Position numbers and translations under genes: made by a program
Source: Datisca glomerata
Taxonomy: Eukaryota; Streptophyta; Magnoliopsida; Cucurbitales; Datiscaceae
DNA: 64,000 nucleotides
Assembly (NCBI GenBank): GCA_003255025.1
Contig: QANY01006259.1
Span: 558,001 to 622,000, forward strand
Direction of reading: 5' to 3'
Shown: one piece after another, positions 24,941-36,269 of the stretch
How the letters are laid out: every line of letters begins with the position of its first letter
Numbering within the stretch: the stretch's first letter is position 1
The notes under the pieces: generated by a model
What the model was told of the DNA's origin: nothing
What the model saw: only the letters and a program-made list of their open reading frames with translations
Database searches by the model: none

Positions 24941-25290
24941 CACTACAACAAAAAACACTACGATAACGGCCAAAAAACACTGTCATAGGGTTTCAATAGC
25001 GTTTCTGAAAACACAATGTATACCGACGTTATTAGAAGTTCGCTACCAAAGGTAGCATTTTTTAAACGCTCTAAAAAAGTCAAATATAGAGTTTTTTTTA
25101 AATGCTATCAAAAGCTTTTATGTGTTTTTAAACGCTATCAAACACTTTTCATAGAGATTAAAAAATGCTATAAAAAATCTTTCATAGCATTTTATTAATG
25201 CTGTAGTAGGTATTTCATAGCATATTATAAATATTATTGTAGGTCTTTCATAGGTCGTTACTTATTGTTTTGTTAATGTTATTAAATACT
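24941..25290. repeat. Left CACTA terminus with subterminal repeats
   Basis: Repeated variants of TTTAAACGCTATCAAA, CATAGCATTTTATAAATG and TGTAGTAGGTCTTTCATAG occupy the first 350 bp in both orientations. The same units recur at 38717-39300. The right end at 30600-30666 has only a few such words. Confidence 0.7.
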
Positions 25291-25530
25291 TTTTATAAAA
25301 AATTGTTTACTTATACTTACAATTGTACAAATATAAAAAATAATTAACTTTTAAAAAATATCACAAAATAACAAAATCATATATCATTTTATTTAATTAG
25401 TCAAAATAGTTACATACTAATTATCTACTAGAAATCACATCTCAAAATGATAATTACGTATTGATTTTTACATAGAGATAGCAAAAGTAATTTATCCAAA
25501 AAAAAACTTAAATCTAGTATAAGTTCACAT

Positions 25531-25735
25531 CTAAACAAATCCTGCAACCCACGGCTTAAGTCTTGGTACTGAAGGTGGAGGGACCCTAGGAGGTCCACTT
25601 GGTGGTTTTCCTTAGCGAGGAGGTGGTGGCATAGGTATGTGCCTTGTTGATGCTTCAGGAACCTTTGTGTAATTGGCTATAAGAGCACATTTTCGCTTGG
25701 TTGCTTTTGTTGGGTTTATTTTGAAGTATAATTGC
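25531..25735 (-). pseudogene. Proline-rich terminal exon of the CACTA-internal gene
   Basis: The minus-strand reading, ending at a stop at 25531-25533, gives TKATKRKCALIANYTKVPEA, then a PMPPPPR stretch and PPSGPPRVPPPSVPRLKPW and AGFV. One TAA (25612-25614) interrupts it between the proline blocks. A diverged version of the same exon exists at about 39530-39610 in the related element. The function is unknown. Proline-rich tails are common in CACTA-encoded proteins, but I cannot exclude a captured host gene. Confidence 0.45.
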
Positions 25736-27479
25736 AACTATAAATTTTTGTGTTGTATTTGATCATAGGACAAGATCAAAGTCTTGTTACAAAGCATGAA
25801 TGATCCATTTAGATGAAGGAGCAAGTCTCCTATTCCAAATAGTACAATCTAAATGATAAACAGCTAAGAAATGACTTATTAGATAAGAAAGTTAGGAATT
25901 AGTGGTAGACTTACAACATTCCATGAATTAGTGGCAGACTTACAAAATTAACATAACAGTAACATGCAGTTAAATGTGTTTGGCACAACCTTATAAGAAC
26001 TACACTAAACACTTAACTTAGCATATGTAAAATTGTATCAACTCCCCCTGCGTTCAAACCTCATTCAACCAGAATACTCCTGCAGTAAAACTAATGAGAC
26101 TTCTAGCTAGGCACAATTTAAATAATCAAAATATGTTATAAGCAATTTAGAATATCAGTCAGGAAATCAGGAAAATCCATTAACACTAATAAAACTCCGA
26201 GTGTATGCAAGTGAAACTTTTAAAATTTTTTAGCATTTATTCTAATTTCAAACCAAACGAACATCACAAATACCTAGATTTTTGTATATATTCATCATTT
26301 TACTCAATCATTCAACAAGAGAAAATCTAACTAAAAAAACTAAAGAAGCAAGCTGGGCAGATTCAATAAAAACTTGAAAAACCATTTCTCTATATCCAAT
26401 TAAAAACAGTAAAGTCGCCTAAAAGCAACAAAATTTTTATCTCATTTATAAGCCATTTCTCAATATGCAATGAACAAAATAAATCAAGGATACGATATTG
26501 CTAAACTCCAATGTTTAAATTCCCAAATGGTGGCAAAAATGTGAATAATCATATATATGTTCAACACTTCAAAAATCAAGATAAAGTTTAAATTTTTTAC
26601 CTCCTTCTTCAAGCTTCAACAAGGTGTCATTTCAGTAACCAATGCTCGAACAAGAAATCACAAAGTCAGAATTCTTTTACTAGTCATGACTAAGATCAAG
26701 TCAGTTGACAGTGCAAAAATATATCACATTAGGCAAAAATAGAATTTCATAAGTTGAAACATGAACAATATAACTTAAACCCCATTTCAACAAGAATATT
26801 TCTATAGTACTAATAAGGCTTATGGCTAGGCACAATTCAAATAGTCAGAACATTTAACAAGCAATTCAGAATACAAATTCAGGAAATTAGAGAATTAACA
26901 ACATATAATGACTTCAGAAATGAGCGCTTAAATGGGACAACTCTATTTGGTCATGTCCAATCTAATAACTCTAACTTGTTCAAGTAAAAGTTATTATTCA
27001 CTCCCTATAACAAGGAAAATCCATTAATTTTATTAATAAAACTCCAAGTGCATGCAAGTGAAAGTTTTAACCAAATTCCCATTCCACGACGATTTGGAAG
27101 AGGAATTCCTCTTTCTTGATCACACTTGATGGAAAATTCTGATAGCATTTATCTTTCTTCTCTACAACTATCAGAAGAAATTGGGATTAAACTAGTAAAA
27201 GGTTCGCATTGTCAACAAATGCATGCTATCATTTCAGCATTTCCAACTATAATAAATCCACATGTTAGCAAGTCTGCAGCACATGAAACAACTTCTAATG
27301 TTATTTTATATTCTATTAGTTACATTTAACCGAAAACAAACATCTTGTATCCATTCTTTCTTAACATTCACACATATGATCAACTGGGATGAACCAATTG
27401 AGCATAAATCACCTCTGTTTATCTGTTAAGGTTACTAGAGACTTAAGCGCACCTGGACTGATCTTGTCAACAATGGCAC

Positions 27480-27558
27480 CTTTTTTTTGAAAGCATAAGG
27501 GACTTATCCTTCACATAGCTTTGTAGTTTCTTTGTCTTGAAGTCAAGCCATGCTTCTT
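27480..27558 (-). pseudogene. Exon D of the CACTA-internal gene candidate
   Basis: The acceptor TATGCAG is followed by EEAWLDFKTKKLQSYVKDK and then SLMLSKK. It ends at an A8 run with a possible donor GTGCC. Past the A-run, a +1 shift would continue GAIVDKISPGALKSLVTL to a stop near 27400. The true exon may therefore be longer with a homopolymer frameshift. It joins in frame with exon C at 27715-27785. Confidence 0.4.
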
Positions 27559-27714
27559 CTGCATATTTGAGAAGGTAAACACAATAAAAAAAACAAAAAC
27601 AAAAATCATATAAAAAATAACATTCTCCACATAATTAAGAAGAAATATAACTACTATGTTAAAGTATATAAATAAATCTCAAGTTCGAGAAAAATGGCCA
27701 ACAATATTTCTAAC

Positions 27715-27785
27715 CTTTGTTTCCATAGGCACTTCCCTCTTTGGGCTTCACAAAAACTGACTTGTATGTTGACTCAAAATGACAT
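27715..27785 (-). pseudogene. Exon C of the CACTA-internal gene candidate
   Basis: This 71-bp minus-strand exon has acceptor ACAAACAAAG and donor CAAAG/GTTA. It reads CHFESTYKSVFVKPKEGSAY followed by GNK. Its phase matches both exon B and exon D, so three borders are mutually consistent. Confidence 0.4.
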
Positions 27786-27878
27786 CTTTGTTTGTAAAAA
27801 ATAGATACAGAATTATGTTGATATTCTTTGAAATAGAGTGACAAAATACAAAATAAAGTTGTAAACTAACAGTTTTAC

Positions 27879-27934
27879 TTGAGTAATTGGATCAGATGTA
27901 AATTAGCGTTAATATCATTCTTCTTCATATTTCT
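27879..27934 (-). pseudogene. Exon B of the CACTA-internal gene candidate
   Basis: This 56-bp exon lies between acceptor TTTTTTACAG and donor CTCAA/GTAAAAC. It reads RNMKKNDINANLHLIQLL, and the split lysine codon is completed by exon C. No family is recognised. Confidence 0.4.
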
Positions 27935-28151
27935 CTGTAAAAAAATAGGGGAAAATCTAGCAAAAGAATTGACTAAAGCAGTTGGAATTGGAAAACGTAG
28001 ATATGATAGACAGCAAATAGGGTCCAAGTGGTATTTGCAAATCGATTCATAAGCCAATTCATTACTAAACTTTGATAGAGATGAGATTAAGTTAAAAGTA
28101 AACCTTAATTAACAAATTATGCAAGTTAAGAGAGTCTGAAAGACATCATAC

Positions 28152-28225
28152 CTTAAGAAACACTTCATGTTCATGGTTAATTTTTCTTAAGTAATGATTT
28201 TCTAAACTAGCACTATATAGACCTT
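28152..28225 (-). pseudogene. Exon A of the CACTA-internal gene candidate
   Basis: This minus-strand segment reads LYSASLENHYLRKINHEHEV then FLK and ends with a strong donor (AAG/GTATGA). Phase 0 joins it to exon B. The acceptor (TTTTTCAAAG) is less certain, because the frame is open for another 45 codons upstream. Confidence 0.35.
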
Positions 28226-30249
28226 CTTTGAAAAAGACTTCATTAAGGTTCAAAAGAAATTCATAAAACAAAGAGCTCGTTTGTGAGCATTTCTGACTAT
28301 TAAGGGTTTGCACATTAACACAATACACATACATTATTGTTTGAAACAATTTTTGAGTTGTCAAAGCACTTCTAGCATTTGTATAAGAAACATATATTCA
28401 AGTGATTCGTATAATCAATTTCACAAAATTTGCTTAAATACGAATTTTCTCAAGTTAAACACTATGGATCCACTTGGAAAAAGACTTCAGATTCAGAATA
28501 TAATAATAAATAGAAAGGTCCCAATCATGTAAATGACTATAATTGATTTTGGTCATTCCACTAGAAATTAACCAGAAAAAGAGGAGAGCAAATGCATAGA
28601 AAAAGAAGAGTTTCTTGAACAACATGATTGCCTGATAAAAGCAATGACCTATCGAGGTTAAGCAAACATAAGACTGAACTCAAAGCCAAAAGGAAGGTAA
28701 CCTAAATCTTTGTTGTTCAATATATACAGTATCAACTAACGGATATGGACATTTAATGGGTAAGAACAAATGTAATTGTCAATGAATTTACAAGTAAACA
28801 TTAAATCACATCTTTCTTCTTTTCATCTGAGGTTGATAATGGAGCAAAAGCTACATTTATCTTTTGAACATGCTCTTCCAACAAATAAGAAAGTGTATAT
28901 GCACGTGAGATCAGTAGACCTAAACTCCTTAAAAATAATAAAAAAGAGTAACAGCAACTGCCAATACAAATTGGAATATGATAAATACCCCAACTACACA
29001 ACCATTAAGCATTGCTATAACCCGTGAACGAATTTGGCTGAAAGCTCAAGCTCCAAGCCCAAGCATCAATCACATGATGTCAGCACCCTTGAGCTTGTCT
29101 TAAATGGCGGGAAAGAGAATATAAGATATCAAAGCAATTAAAATCAACAATAAGGTAATTAAGAGTTTCTTAGAGTAAATTCTTATAAAAACCCGTGCAC
29201 ATAAATCCTTATCAAGAGAATTCTAACTCAAGACTCACCGTTAGCAAAAATCCAGACAACTGCATTCCTAGTAATCATGAACACAAACCCTAATTAACTC
29301 AGATAAAACTCAAAATCACAAAAATGAGAGAATAATCATAAAAATCACACCTGAATTTGAGAATGAAATCCTTACCCCTGGTTCTGTCCCCCAATTTTGC
29401 TAGAGAAATTCCCTAAACGTTGACTCATGTGTATCAAGTGCCAACTTTCAGACTCTCAGGCCTCAATTATATTTGCAGAGTTTTGGGTTTTCGCATATTG
29501 TAAAGTCCAAGCTACCATTTACTCTCTCCAATTTTTTAATCAAATCCTCTTTCTCTAAATTGAAAAGCACCCGTTTTGCTCCACCTCACTCACGAAATCT
29601 CCTATGTCCATTTCAAAAAGAGAGAGATATTATACATTACAGAATATGCAATGCTTCTTTACAATAGGGATGGCTATCTTCAAGTCTCCAAATGTTATCA
29701 ATTAGAACAAGCTGAATGATGAATATGGAATATAAAGAGCACCTCCATAAAAGAGTAATGCAACTCCCTAATCACTATGCCACAATAAACAAGGTTCCCA
29801 ATATATGTTGTCCAGACTTATATGTTTCTTCACATTTTGAAAATAGACTAATCAACCAATATATGTATGAATAACTAAATCCTCGCATTCTGAAAATAAT
29901 AAATCTATAGAGGAAGCAAAAAGGACAGTATTAAAACACAATGTAACTTAGATTCCAACTCATGACCCTATTTCCAAATAAACTGAGAGTATAAAAACCA
30001 AAAATAAATCATTTATGCCTTCAAAGTGGTAAGGTTTCTTCAATCAGAACTTGTACAAATCTTACAAAGGCCAACTACAAGTGGGATAGGCAACTCAAAT
30101 TTTGTTTACATTTGCATAGAGAAAGGGGAATCCATTGATAGGCAATACCCAAAATGAAGAGAAGCTTTGAAGTTGTGAGACATAGCTCAAATAGAGAGTT
30201 GTGTACAAATTTGTGACAGACACTTAAAATAGAGACGCATGCAAGAAAT

Positions 30250-30302
30250 ACCTGAGAGAGAGCTTCGCCTAATGAGGAAAGCTTCATTCTGGAAAGACCC
30301 AT
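30250..30302 (-). CDS. Possible first coding exon of the CACTA-internal gene
   Basis: An ATG at 30302 opens MGLSRMKLSSLGEALSQ and is followed by a perfect donor CAG/GTATTT (exon end about 30252). Upstream on the minus strand lies a leader-like CT-rich stretch. It is near the right end of the CACTA element, as expected for a gene read inward from that terminus. The link to exons A-D is inference from strand and order only. Confidence 0.35.
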
Positions 30303-30309
30303 TTGTGAG

Positions 30310-30420
30310 CTTCGTTACAGAGCAATGAGAGAATAGAAGCGCTTCGTTGCAGAGAGAACATAGGCGCTTCATTACGGAGAGAACAGAGGCACTTCAGAGA
30401 GAGAGTGAGATTTGGTGAGC
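30310..30420. repeat. Short tandem repeat in the CACTA right arm
   Basis: Three to four imperfect units of a roughly 25-bp word built on GCGCTTCATTACGGAGAGAA occur in a row, followed by GA-rich sequence to about 30520. It lies in the presumed leader of the minus-strand gene candidate. Confidence 0.6.
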
Positions 30421-30666
30421 CATACGATAGGTGCTAGAAAGAGAGGTTGAAGTTGAGAGAAAGAGGGTTGAAGTGCTCAGAGAAAGAGAGTCGTCAAAGC
30501 TGAGAGAGAGAGGTTGGAGGGAGTGTTTTTTTTAGCGATTGTTTAGGCGGGTTGGGTAAATTTTGGTCCCCCGCACCCAAGTGAATTTACCCGCTCCTAG
30601 TTTCCTTAGCATTTTAACACAAAGCGCGATGCTAGTGTGCTATAGAAGCACATGTGTGTTGTAGTG

Positions 30667-33095
30667 GCCCCAGCCTAAATGCCCATCAAAGCCAATATCA
30701 GCGTTCGAATTTCCCATTTCGGTTTCTTTGTGTACATTTCTTTTTATAAATGAATACTTTGTATATATGAATACTTACTTATCTATCATTGTGGCTTTGA
30801 CATTCTTTGTAAGTTGGGAATTCTATCTCTTAGTCTTCAATATGAGAAAATTCAAACGATGCGTCTTGGGATGAGTTTATGAACGTACTTTATAGGAAGT
30901 TATTTTAGAGTTTAAATTCAATACTATACAAATGTATCATGTTTGAAAATGATGTCTCAGTTAACAACAACATTCATTTATTTTAGTATTATGCTACATC
31001 AATGTATTTGGGACCTTTCCCGCGTTGTAAACACCAACCAACATTCTACGTTATGAGTAGTTTTCATTATCAGGCTATATTCATGCATTTGAGACCTTTA
31101 ACAACTGAGTTCTAAACGTGACAAATGTGCAGTGATCGGTGAGGATGTAAAGTAAAGGGCAATTCAGGAAATCAAGAGTTTCCCCTTTTTTAATCTCTTT
31201 TATAGGTATAAGTAGAAATGTATGTCCATTGCACGTGATAAGTCTAGTTTCTTTGTTGATTCACCAACTACATAGAAAAAAGATTAAACATATTCATTTC
31301 TATTATTTCTTATAAAGTACGAGATAATGTAGTAATTTTATTGTTTACAAATTTTAAATTATATTGGCCCTTGAACCAAATAACATATCAACCATAACTT
31401 TATTTCTGCAATTTATACCTTCTTCAGACATGATTGTATCATTAATAGATTGTTGAAAAATATATTAATGACTTTCTCTAAATTCATTTATATGAATTTT
31501 CACGTTACTGATAATATAAATGTTACAAGATATAAATTTTTAAATTACTAACGAATAAATTATTAGTAACTAAGAAATAAATATTTCTTATGTATATAAA
31601 AGATCTTGAAATTAACTTTTACAGAATTCATGTTCCTAATACACAATATTATAAACATATTACATTATAAATATATTCAATTTGCAAACTATTTATAAAA
31701 TTATTTAAAGGAGTTAATTAAAAAATATGTGAAATTTCTAATTTTTATGACATTTTAAGGGTGCTTAAAGGATAAAAGAAAAAATTCAAAGTTTATCCCT
31801 TTTAAGCTCTTTTTAATATAGTATAAATACATATATAAATATAGATAAAAATTAGATTTGTTGTCCCATATATTTAATTATTTTTCAACATCAACTTCTA
31901 ACGCTGCTCATAATATTAGAAGACAAGCGCTGGGCATAATCCAATTAGTTAAGCAACTGAAGCACACTGTTTCTAAAGGGCCAAGTCGCTGGCATTAGAC
32001 GTCACACTAATTAACCAACAGCACGAAAAAGAGCAAAGTTGGTAGCCTAACTTCAAAGCTAATACATCTCGTAATTACTTCTATCGTCTCTCTGCAGTAC
32101 CATGATCTTTACCTATTGCATTCTCTATTGATAATTCTCTCATACAATTTGTCCATCACCACTTCATGTACCATTTAACTAGTTAAAACATGGCATGAAA
32201 TATTCTTAAATCGTTTCAAAGTATTCCCCTCGTTATTTCCGCTAATTACAGCTTTCGATTATATTAGTTTTGGGCTCTCAAATGTATACTTATAATTCAC
32301 TTGCAAAACATTCGCTTTTGTGAGAGCCATGAATGTGTAACTTCACTAAAACAAGATTTCTTAAACACCCTCTTTGATTCCTAAGCTTATAACGATGAGG
32401 AATGACATAGTCAAACAGCTATTTTACATATATCGAGTTTCTATTCATTAATTTTATTTTCATGTAAATAGGATACAAAAAAACTATGTAAAAAGTTGAT
32501 GGTTGAATACTATGATGTCAAAGGGGGATGTCATTATTTGCAGTAGTGATTGTTTTTGGTGTTGGATTCAACTTGGTAACATGAAATGCTTGAATTTTAC
32601 ATTATCGACCCAGTAATTCATAAGGTCAAGTGTTAGCTATCATAATACAAGGGTTAAAACAAGGAGTCCATAATTCTAGGAGTTTCTTAAAGCTTTTAGC
32701 AACTAAAATTAGCTCGATCGACATCACTTTCAAGTGGAATGGAAAATGACAAGAGTTGTTTTATCATGGAGAGACAACTTACGATAATATGTGGAATTTC
32801 TTGTTTGTATTATTTAGATTTCTAAGTCAAAAGTTCACACTGTTTCAGAGGAACCTTTGGCCGACTTGTGTCACGCCCAAAGAAACGTTAACGAAAAGGT
32901 AAGCATTTAAGGATGAAATCGTGTCAAAGTATTTTCAATAAGTGAATACTAGTCAAGGAAGATATATGGTTTCGTGCATATTGTTCAAAATGTAAATAGA
33001 TGTCGCTATTTTCCTCCCCCTTTTTCTATGTCAAAACACTATTTCCTTTGCCCCTTAATTAACATTAAATTGCAGCACCGGATAACAGATTCCTT
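30667..33095. other. AT-rich intergenic DNA
   Basis: I see no coding region. TTGCACGTG occurs at 31229-31237. Two related stretches (about 31180-31215 and 31785-31820), each CCCTTTT followed by CTCTTTT and TATA-like sequence, may be termini of an old small element. Confidence 0.35.
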
Positions 33096-33327
33096 TCCAG
33101 CCAAAATCTTCAAATAATGTGTTAGCATACATGGACCAAATGAAGACAAGAGTTCACTGCATAACTGATATTTGAATAACACTTCACTTTCGGAAAAATC
33201 TATCTACCACTTGTCCCGGTAGCCATGTAGACAAAAACATTGCTTGAACTTAACCCCAATGACCACCTTGGTGAGCATGTCTATAGGATTATCTACAGTC
33301 TTAATTTTCTGACAACTTCATGAAATC
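33096..33327 (-). pseudogene. Old copia polyprotein C-terminus (piece 4 of the split element)
   Basis: From 33327 downward the minus strand reads FHEVVRKL, then after a stop and shift ILIDMLTKVVIGVKFKQC. This is the NP-DMLTK-V-GVKF-HCL end of copia RNase H polyproteins. It continues the reading that breaks at 38450, on the other side of the plus-strand copia insertion. The AAATC duplication lies at both junctions. No 3' LTR is recognised below 33096. Confidence 0.65.
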
Positions 33328-33830
33328 TGTTAGAAGTGAATAAAACTTAAGTTAGTTATTTCAGCAACTAACTCAAGTGCATGCACTCATGGATGATCAA
33401 CCCGTAATATATAACTTCTTTGAAATAGAATCCAGAATGAAAATTGATTCTGTTTCCACATTTATAGCAAGAAAGTGAAAAGCAAGTATATCAGAAAGAA
33501 AGAAAGAAAGAAGACTCGATTATAGAAAGCTTCGATGAAGAAGGTTGTCTTACCTGAGTGAATTTGAAGCAGTGTTCGAGAGAGTCTTTATTCTGCAATT
33601 TGTGTTTTCATTTGCTTTGAAAAGCTTTGTAATTGTTAAAGACATTGTAATTCTCTTTTGATTAGTAGATTACACCTCTCTAGGGACTGGATGTAGGTCT
33701 CGATTTGAGACTGAACCAATATAAAAAAGCTGGTGTCTCTCCCTTTTCTTCTCGACTACTACCTTCTCTCTCATTTGCATGTGTATCGAACCTGCACAGT
33801 AAACCCTCATATTAGTTCTATTTCACAACA
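33328..33830 (+). repeat. 5' LTR of the 33-38 kb copia
   Basis: This 503-bp LTR starts TGTTAGAAGTG and ends TTTCACAACA. It is homologous along its length to 37965-38444 but carries visible substitutions and indels, including about 23 bp of net length difference. That indicates an old insertion. A TATAAAAA word at about 33720 could be the core promoter. Confidence 0.93.
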
Positions 33831-33833
33831 AAT

Positions 33834-33846
33834 TGGTATCAGAGCC
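33834..33846 (+). other. Primer-binding site of the 33-38 kb copia
   Basis: TGGTATCAGAGCC begins three bases after the LTR. This is the perfect initiator-Met tRNA complement used by copia elements. Confidence 0.92.
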
Positions 33847-33964
33847 CAAAAGATTATTGGTTTGGGAAGCCTAGCATCATATTATCAAGAATCTTGAAAC
33901 TTCAAGATTGAAACTAGAAAATCAAGAAACATTCAAGAAAGTTTCTAAGAGGCTACAACTTCTA

Positions 33965-34680
33965 TAAAACATGACATTGAGAAGTTTGATGGCACAAATG
34001 ACCTCTCAATATGGAAAATGAAGATGTAAGCATTACTAGGAAACCTAAGACTAGATGAGGCTCTCGAAGGTGAAGTAAAAATGCCATCAACCTATTCTGC
34101 AGAAAAGAAGAAAGATATAATCAAAAAGGGCATATAGTACTTTGATTCTAAGTCTTAGTGACAAAGTATTGAGAGAGATTGCAAAGATGAAGACTGTGGA
34201 AGAAATATGGCTCAAGCTTGAGAGTTTGTACATGACCAAGACTCTATCAAGCAGGCTATATTTGAAAGCGAAGTTCTTTACCTTCAAAATGTCAGAAGGA
34301 AAGTTCTCCAAGAGCACATAGACAAACTCAATAAATTATGCCTTGATCTTGAAAACATTCAAGTGGAATATGATGATGAAGATAAGGCCCTGGTACTTCT
34401 ACATTCTCTTCCCAGTTCCTATGAGATGTTTGTGGACATCCTAAAGCATGGCAGAGATACTTTATCTCTGGATGATGTAAGAGGTGCTCCTAACTCAAAA
34501 GAGTTGCAAAGAAAGATCAGAAAAGATGTAACAGAGGAAGGTTTGACTGTGAGAGGAAGATCATAAAAGAAAGAAAATAGAGATAGGAGCAAATCTAGAT
34601 CAAAATCCAGGAGTGGCAAGAATTGTAAGAAGGTTAGGTGCTATCATTGCCATGAAGAGGGTCATATTCGAAGATTGTGT
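33965..34680 (+). pseudogene. Copia gag with CCHC knuckle, frameshifted
   Basis: The gag builds the particle and binds RNA. Readings in order are IEKFDGTNDLSIWKMKM (about 33975), a KTVEEIWLKLESLYM segment (about 34190), a LNKLCLDLENIQVEYDDED stretch opening at 34363, and LHSLPSSYEMFVDIL. Near 34640 the zinc knuckle C-Y-H-C-H-E-E-G-H-I-R-R-L-C has perfect CX2CX4HX4C spacing. At least two stops or shifts (about 34030, 34135, 34565) split it. Confidence 0.85.
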
Positions 34681-35139
34681 CCCAAAAGAAAGAAGGATTC
34701 AAAAGGAAAAGAGAGTATTGATGGTGATGTTGCGATGGTAGAAGATGGGTATGAAAGTGCTGACGTTCTAGTAGTAGCAACAAAGAACTCTAATAAACAA
34801 TGGATCCTTGACTCTGGGTGTTCATTCCACATGACACAAAATAGGGATTGGTTTGAGGCATTCTCAAAATATGATGCAGGAAAAATGCTGCTAGGAGATA
34901 ATAAAGAATGCAAGGTTGCTGAGAGTGGTTCAATTAGAATCAGAACACATGATGGTTCTGTAAAAACTCTATCAAAAGTAAGATATGTACCTGATTTGAA
35001 GAGGAATCTAATTTCTCTTGGAGTTTTAGATGAAAATGGTTATTTTTACAAAGGTGAAAATGGTTATTCTTACAAGGGTGAAAATGGAGTTCTGAAAATC
35101 TTTAAGGGCTCTATGTTAGTGATGAAAGGGATAAAATAA
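34675..35139 (+). pseudogene. Copia protease segment with intact DSG
   Basis: A 155-codon frame starts inside the knuckle tail. The aspartic protease active site WILDSGCSFHM lies at residues 43-53 (D46-S47-G48), followed by a typical YVPDLKRNLISLG C-terminal motif (about residues 105-118). The DSG triad is intact. A small tandem duplication of a YKGENGYS-like unit sits at about 35041-35090. A stop at 35137-35139 separates it from integrase. Confidence 0.85.
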
Positions 35140-35224
35140 AATGGTCTATACGTGTTGCAAGGGAGTACACTGACTAGAGCAGTCAACTCAGTCACTGTTT
35201 TTGAAGATGATGCACCAACACTCT

Positions 35225-35994
35225 CTCGCATAAAAGATTGGGACATGTAAGTGAAAGGGGATTACAGGAACTTCATAAACGTGGACTGTTCAATGGGGAT
35301 AAGCTAGAAAAAATAAGTTTTATGAGCATTGTGTAATTGGAAAAGCTACAAGAGTCAAGTTTAGTACTTCTGCCCACAAAACTCAAGAAATAATGAGTTA
35401 CATACATTCAGATCTCTAGGGTCCAGCCAGTATAGAGTCACTCAGTGGAGGTACATACTTCATCTCTATAATAGATGATTGTTTAAGAAAAGGTTGGATT
35501 TACATTCCTAAGACTAAGGATGGATGAGCTACAAGTAAGCAAAAAGGTTAAGAAACTATGAACTGATAATGGATTAGAGTTTCTTAGTGAAGAGTTCAAC
35601 AATTGCTGCAAGAATGAAGGGATTGTAAGGCCCAAAATAGTACCATACACCACAACAGAATGGTTTGGCAGAAAGGATGAAAAGAACATTGCTTGAGAGG
35701 GTCAGATGCACGTTATCCAGTGCAAATCTGCCAAAAAGATTATGGGCAGAAGCTGCTAATACAGTAGCTTATCTAATTAACAGATGCCCTTCTACTGCCT
35801 TAGACTTTAAAACACTAGAGGAGATTTGGACTAAGTCACCTACCAGTTTATCGCATCTAAGGGTGTTTGGATGTGTTGCTTATGCACACATTAAAGATGG
35901 AAAATTAGACCCTAGAGCTAGAAGGTATATGTTTGTAGGATATCCAGAAGGAGTGAAAGGGTACAAATCATGGTTTAAAGATCAAAGTAAATAA
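35225..35994 (+). pseudogene. Copia integrase, broken
   Basis: The GAG-pre-integrase zinc domain is worn (about 35230-35340). The catalytic core retains HSDL (about 35408), IIDD (about 35468) and TDNGLEF (about 35562). The final glutamate region NGLAERMKRTLLERVRC lies at 35659-35710, so all three DDE positions can be read but in different frames. The frame at 35665-35994 continues with FGCVAYAHIKDGKLDPRARR and VGYPEGVKGYK, the conserved C-terminal copia signature. Confidence 0.85.
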
Positions 35995-36269
35995 GTAGGG
36001 ATGTTACTTTCAAAGAGAAAGAAATGTATATGGAAAATCCCAAGCCTTCATGCAATCCAGAGAAGAGAGAGAATGATATAAGGCTTGGGGTGGAGTTAGA
36101 GAGCTCTAATTGTCACTCAAACCATATAAATCATGACACTATTGAAACAGAACCATAAAATGTATACCAAGAGGAATTTGAAACTTAAGATGAATAAGAA
36201 GATCTATCTGAGTACCAATTAGCAAGGGACATAAACATGAGATAACACAAGGCACCAATCAGGTTTGTA

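Larger units (their letters stand above)
24941..30666. mobile_element. CACTA (En/Spm-type) DNA transposon, 5.7 kb
   Basis: The element begins CACTACAACA at 24941 and ends TGTTGTAGTG at 30657-30666, a perfect 10-bp terminal inverted repeat with the diagnostic CACTA. The flanking triplets are ACC and GCC, a 3-bp target duplication with one change. The left subterminal 300 bp is dense in words such as AACGCTAT and CATAGCATTTT, as expected for CACTA ends. Its interior has a minus-strand spliced gene candidate (30302 to 25531) but no recognised transposase (TNP2) domain. It is therefore probably non-autonomous or carries a captured gene. A relative lies at 38717. Confidence 0.75.

Noticed and set aside
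27126..27329. 67-codon plus-strand frame inside the CACTA element
   Set aside because: It opposes the spliced minus-strand gene candidate and has no recognisable motif or splice support.
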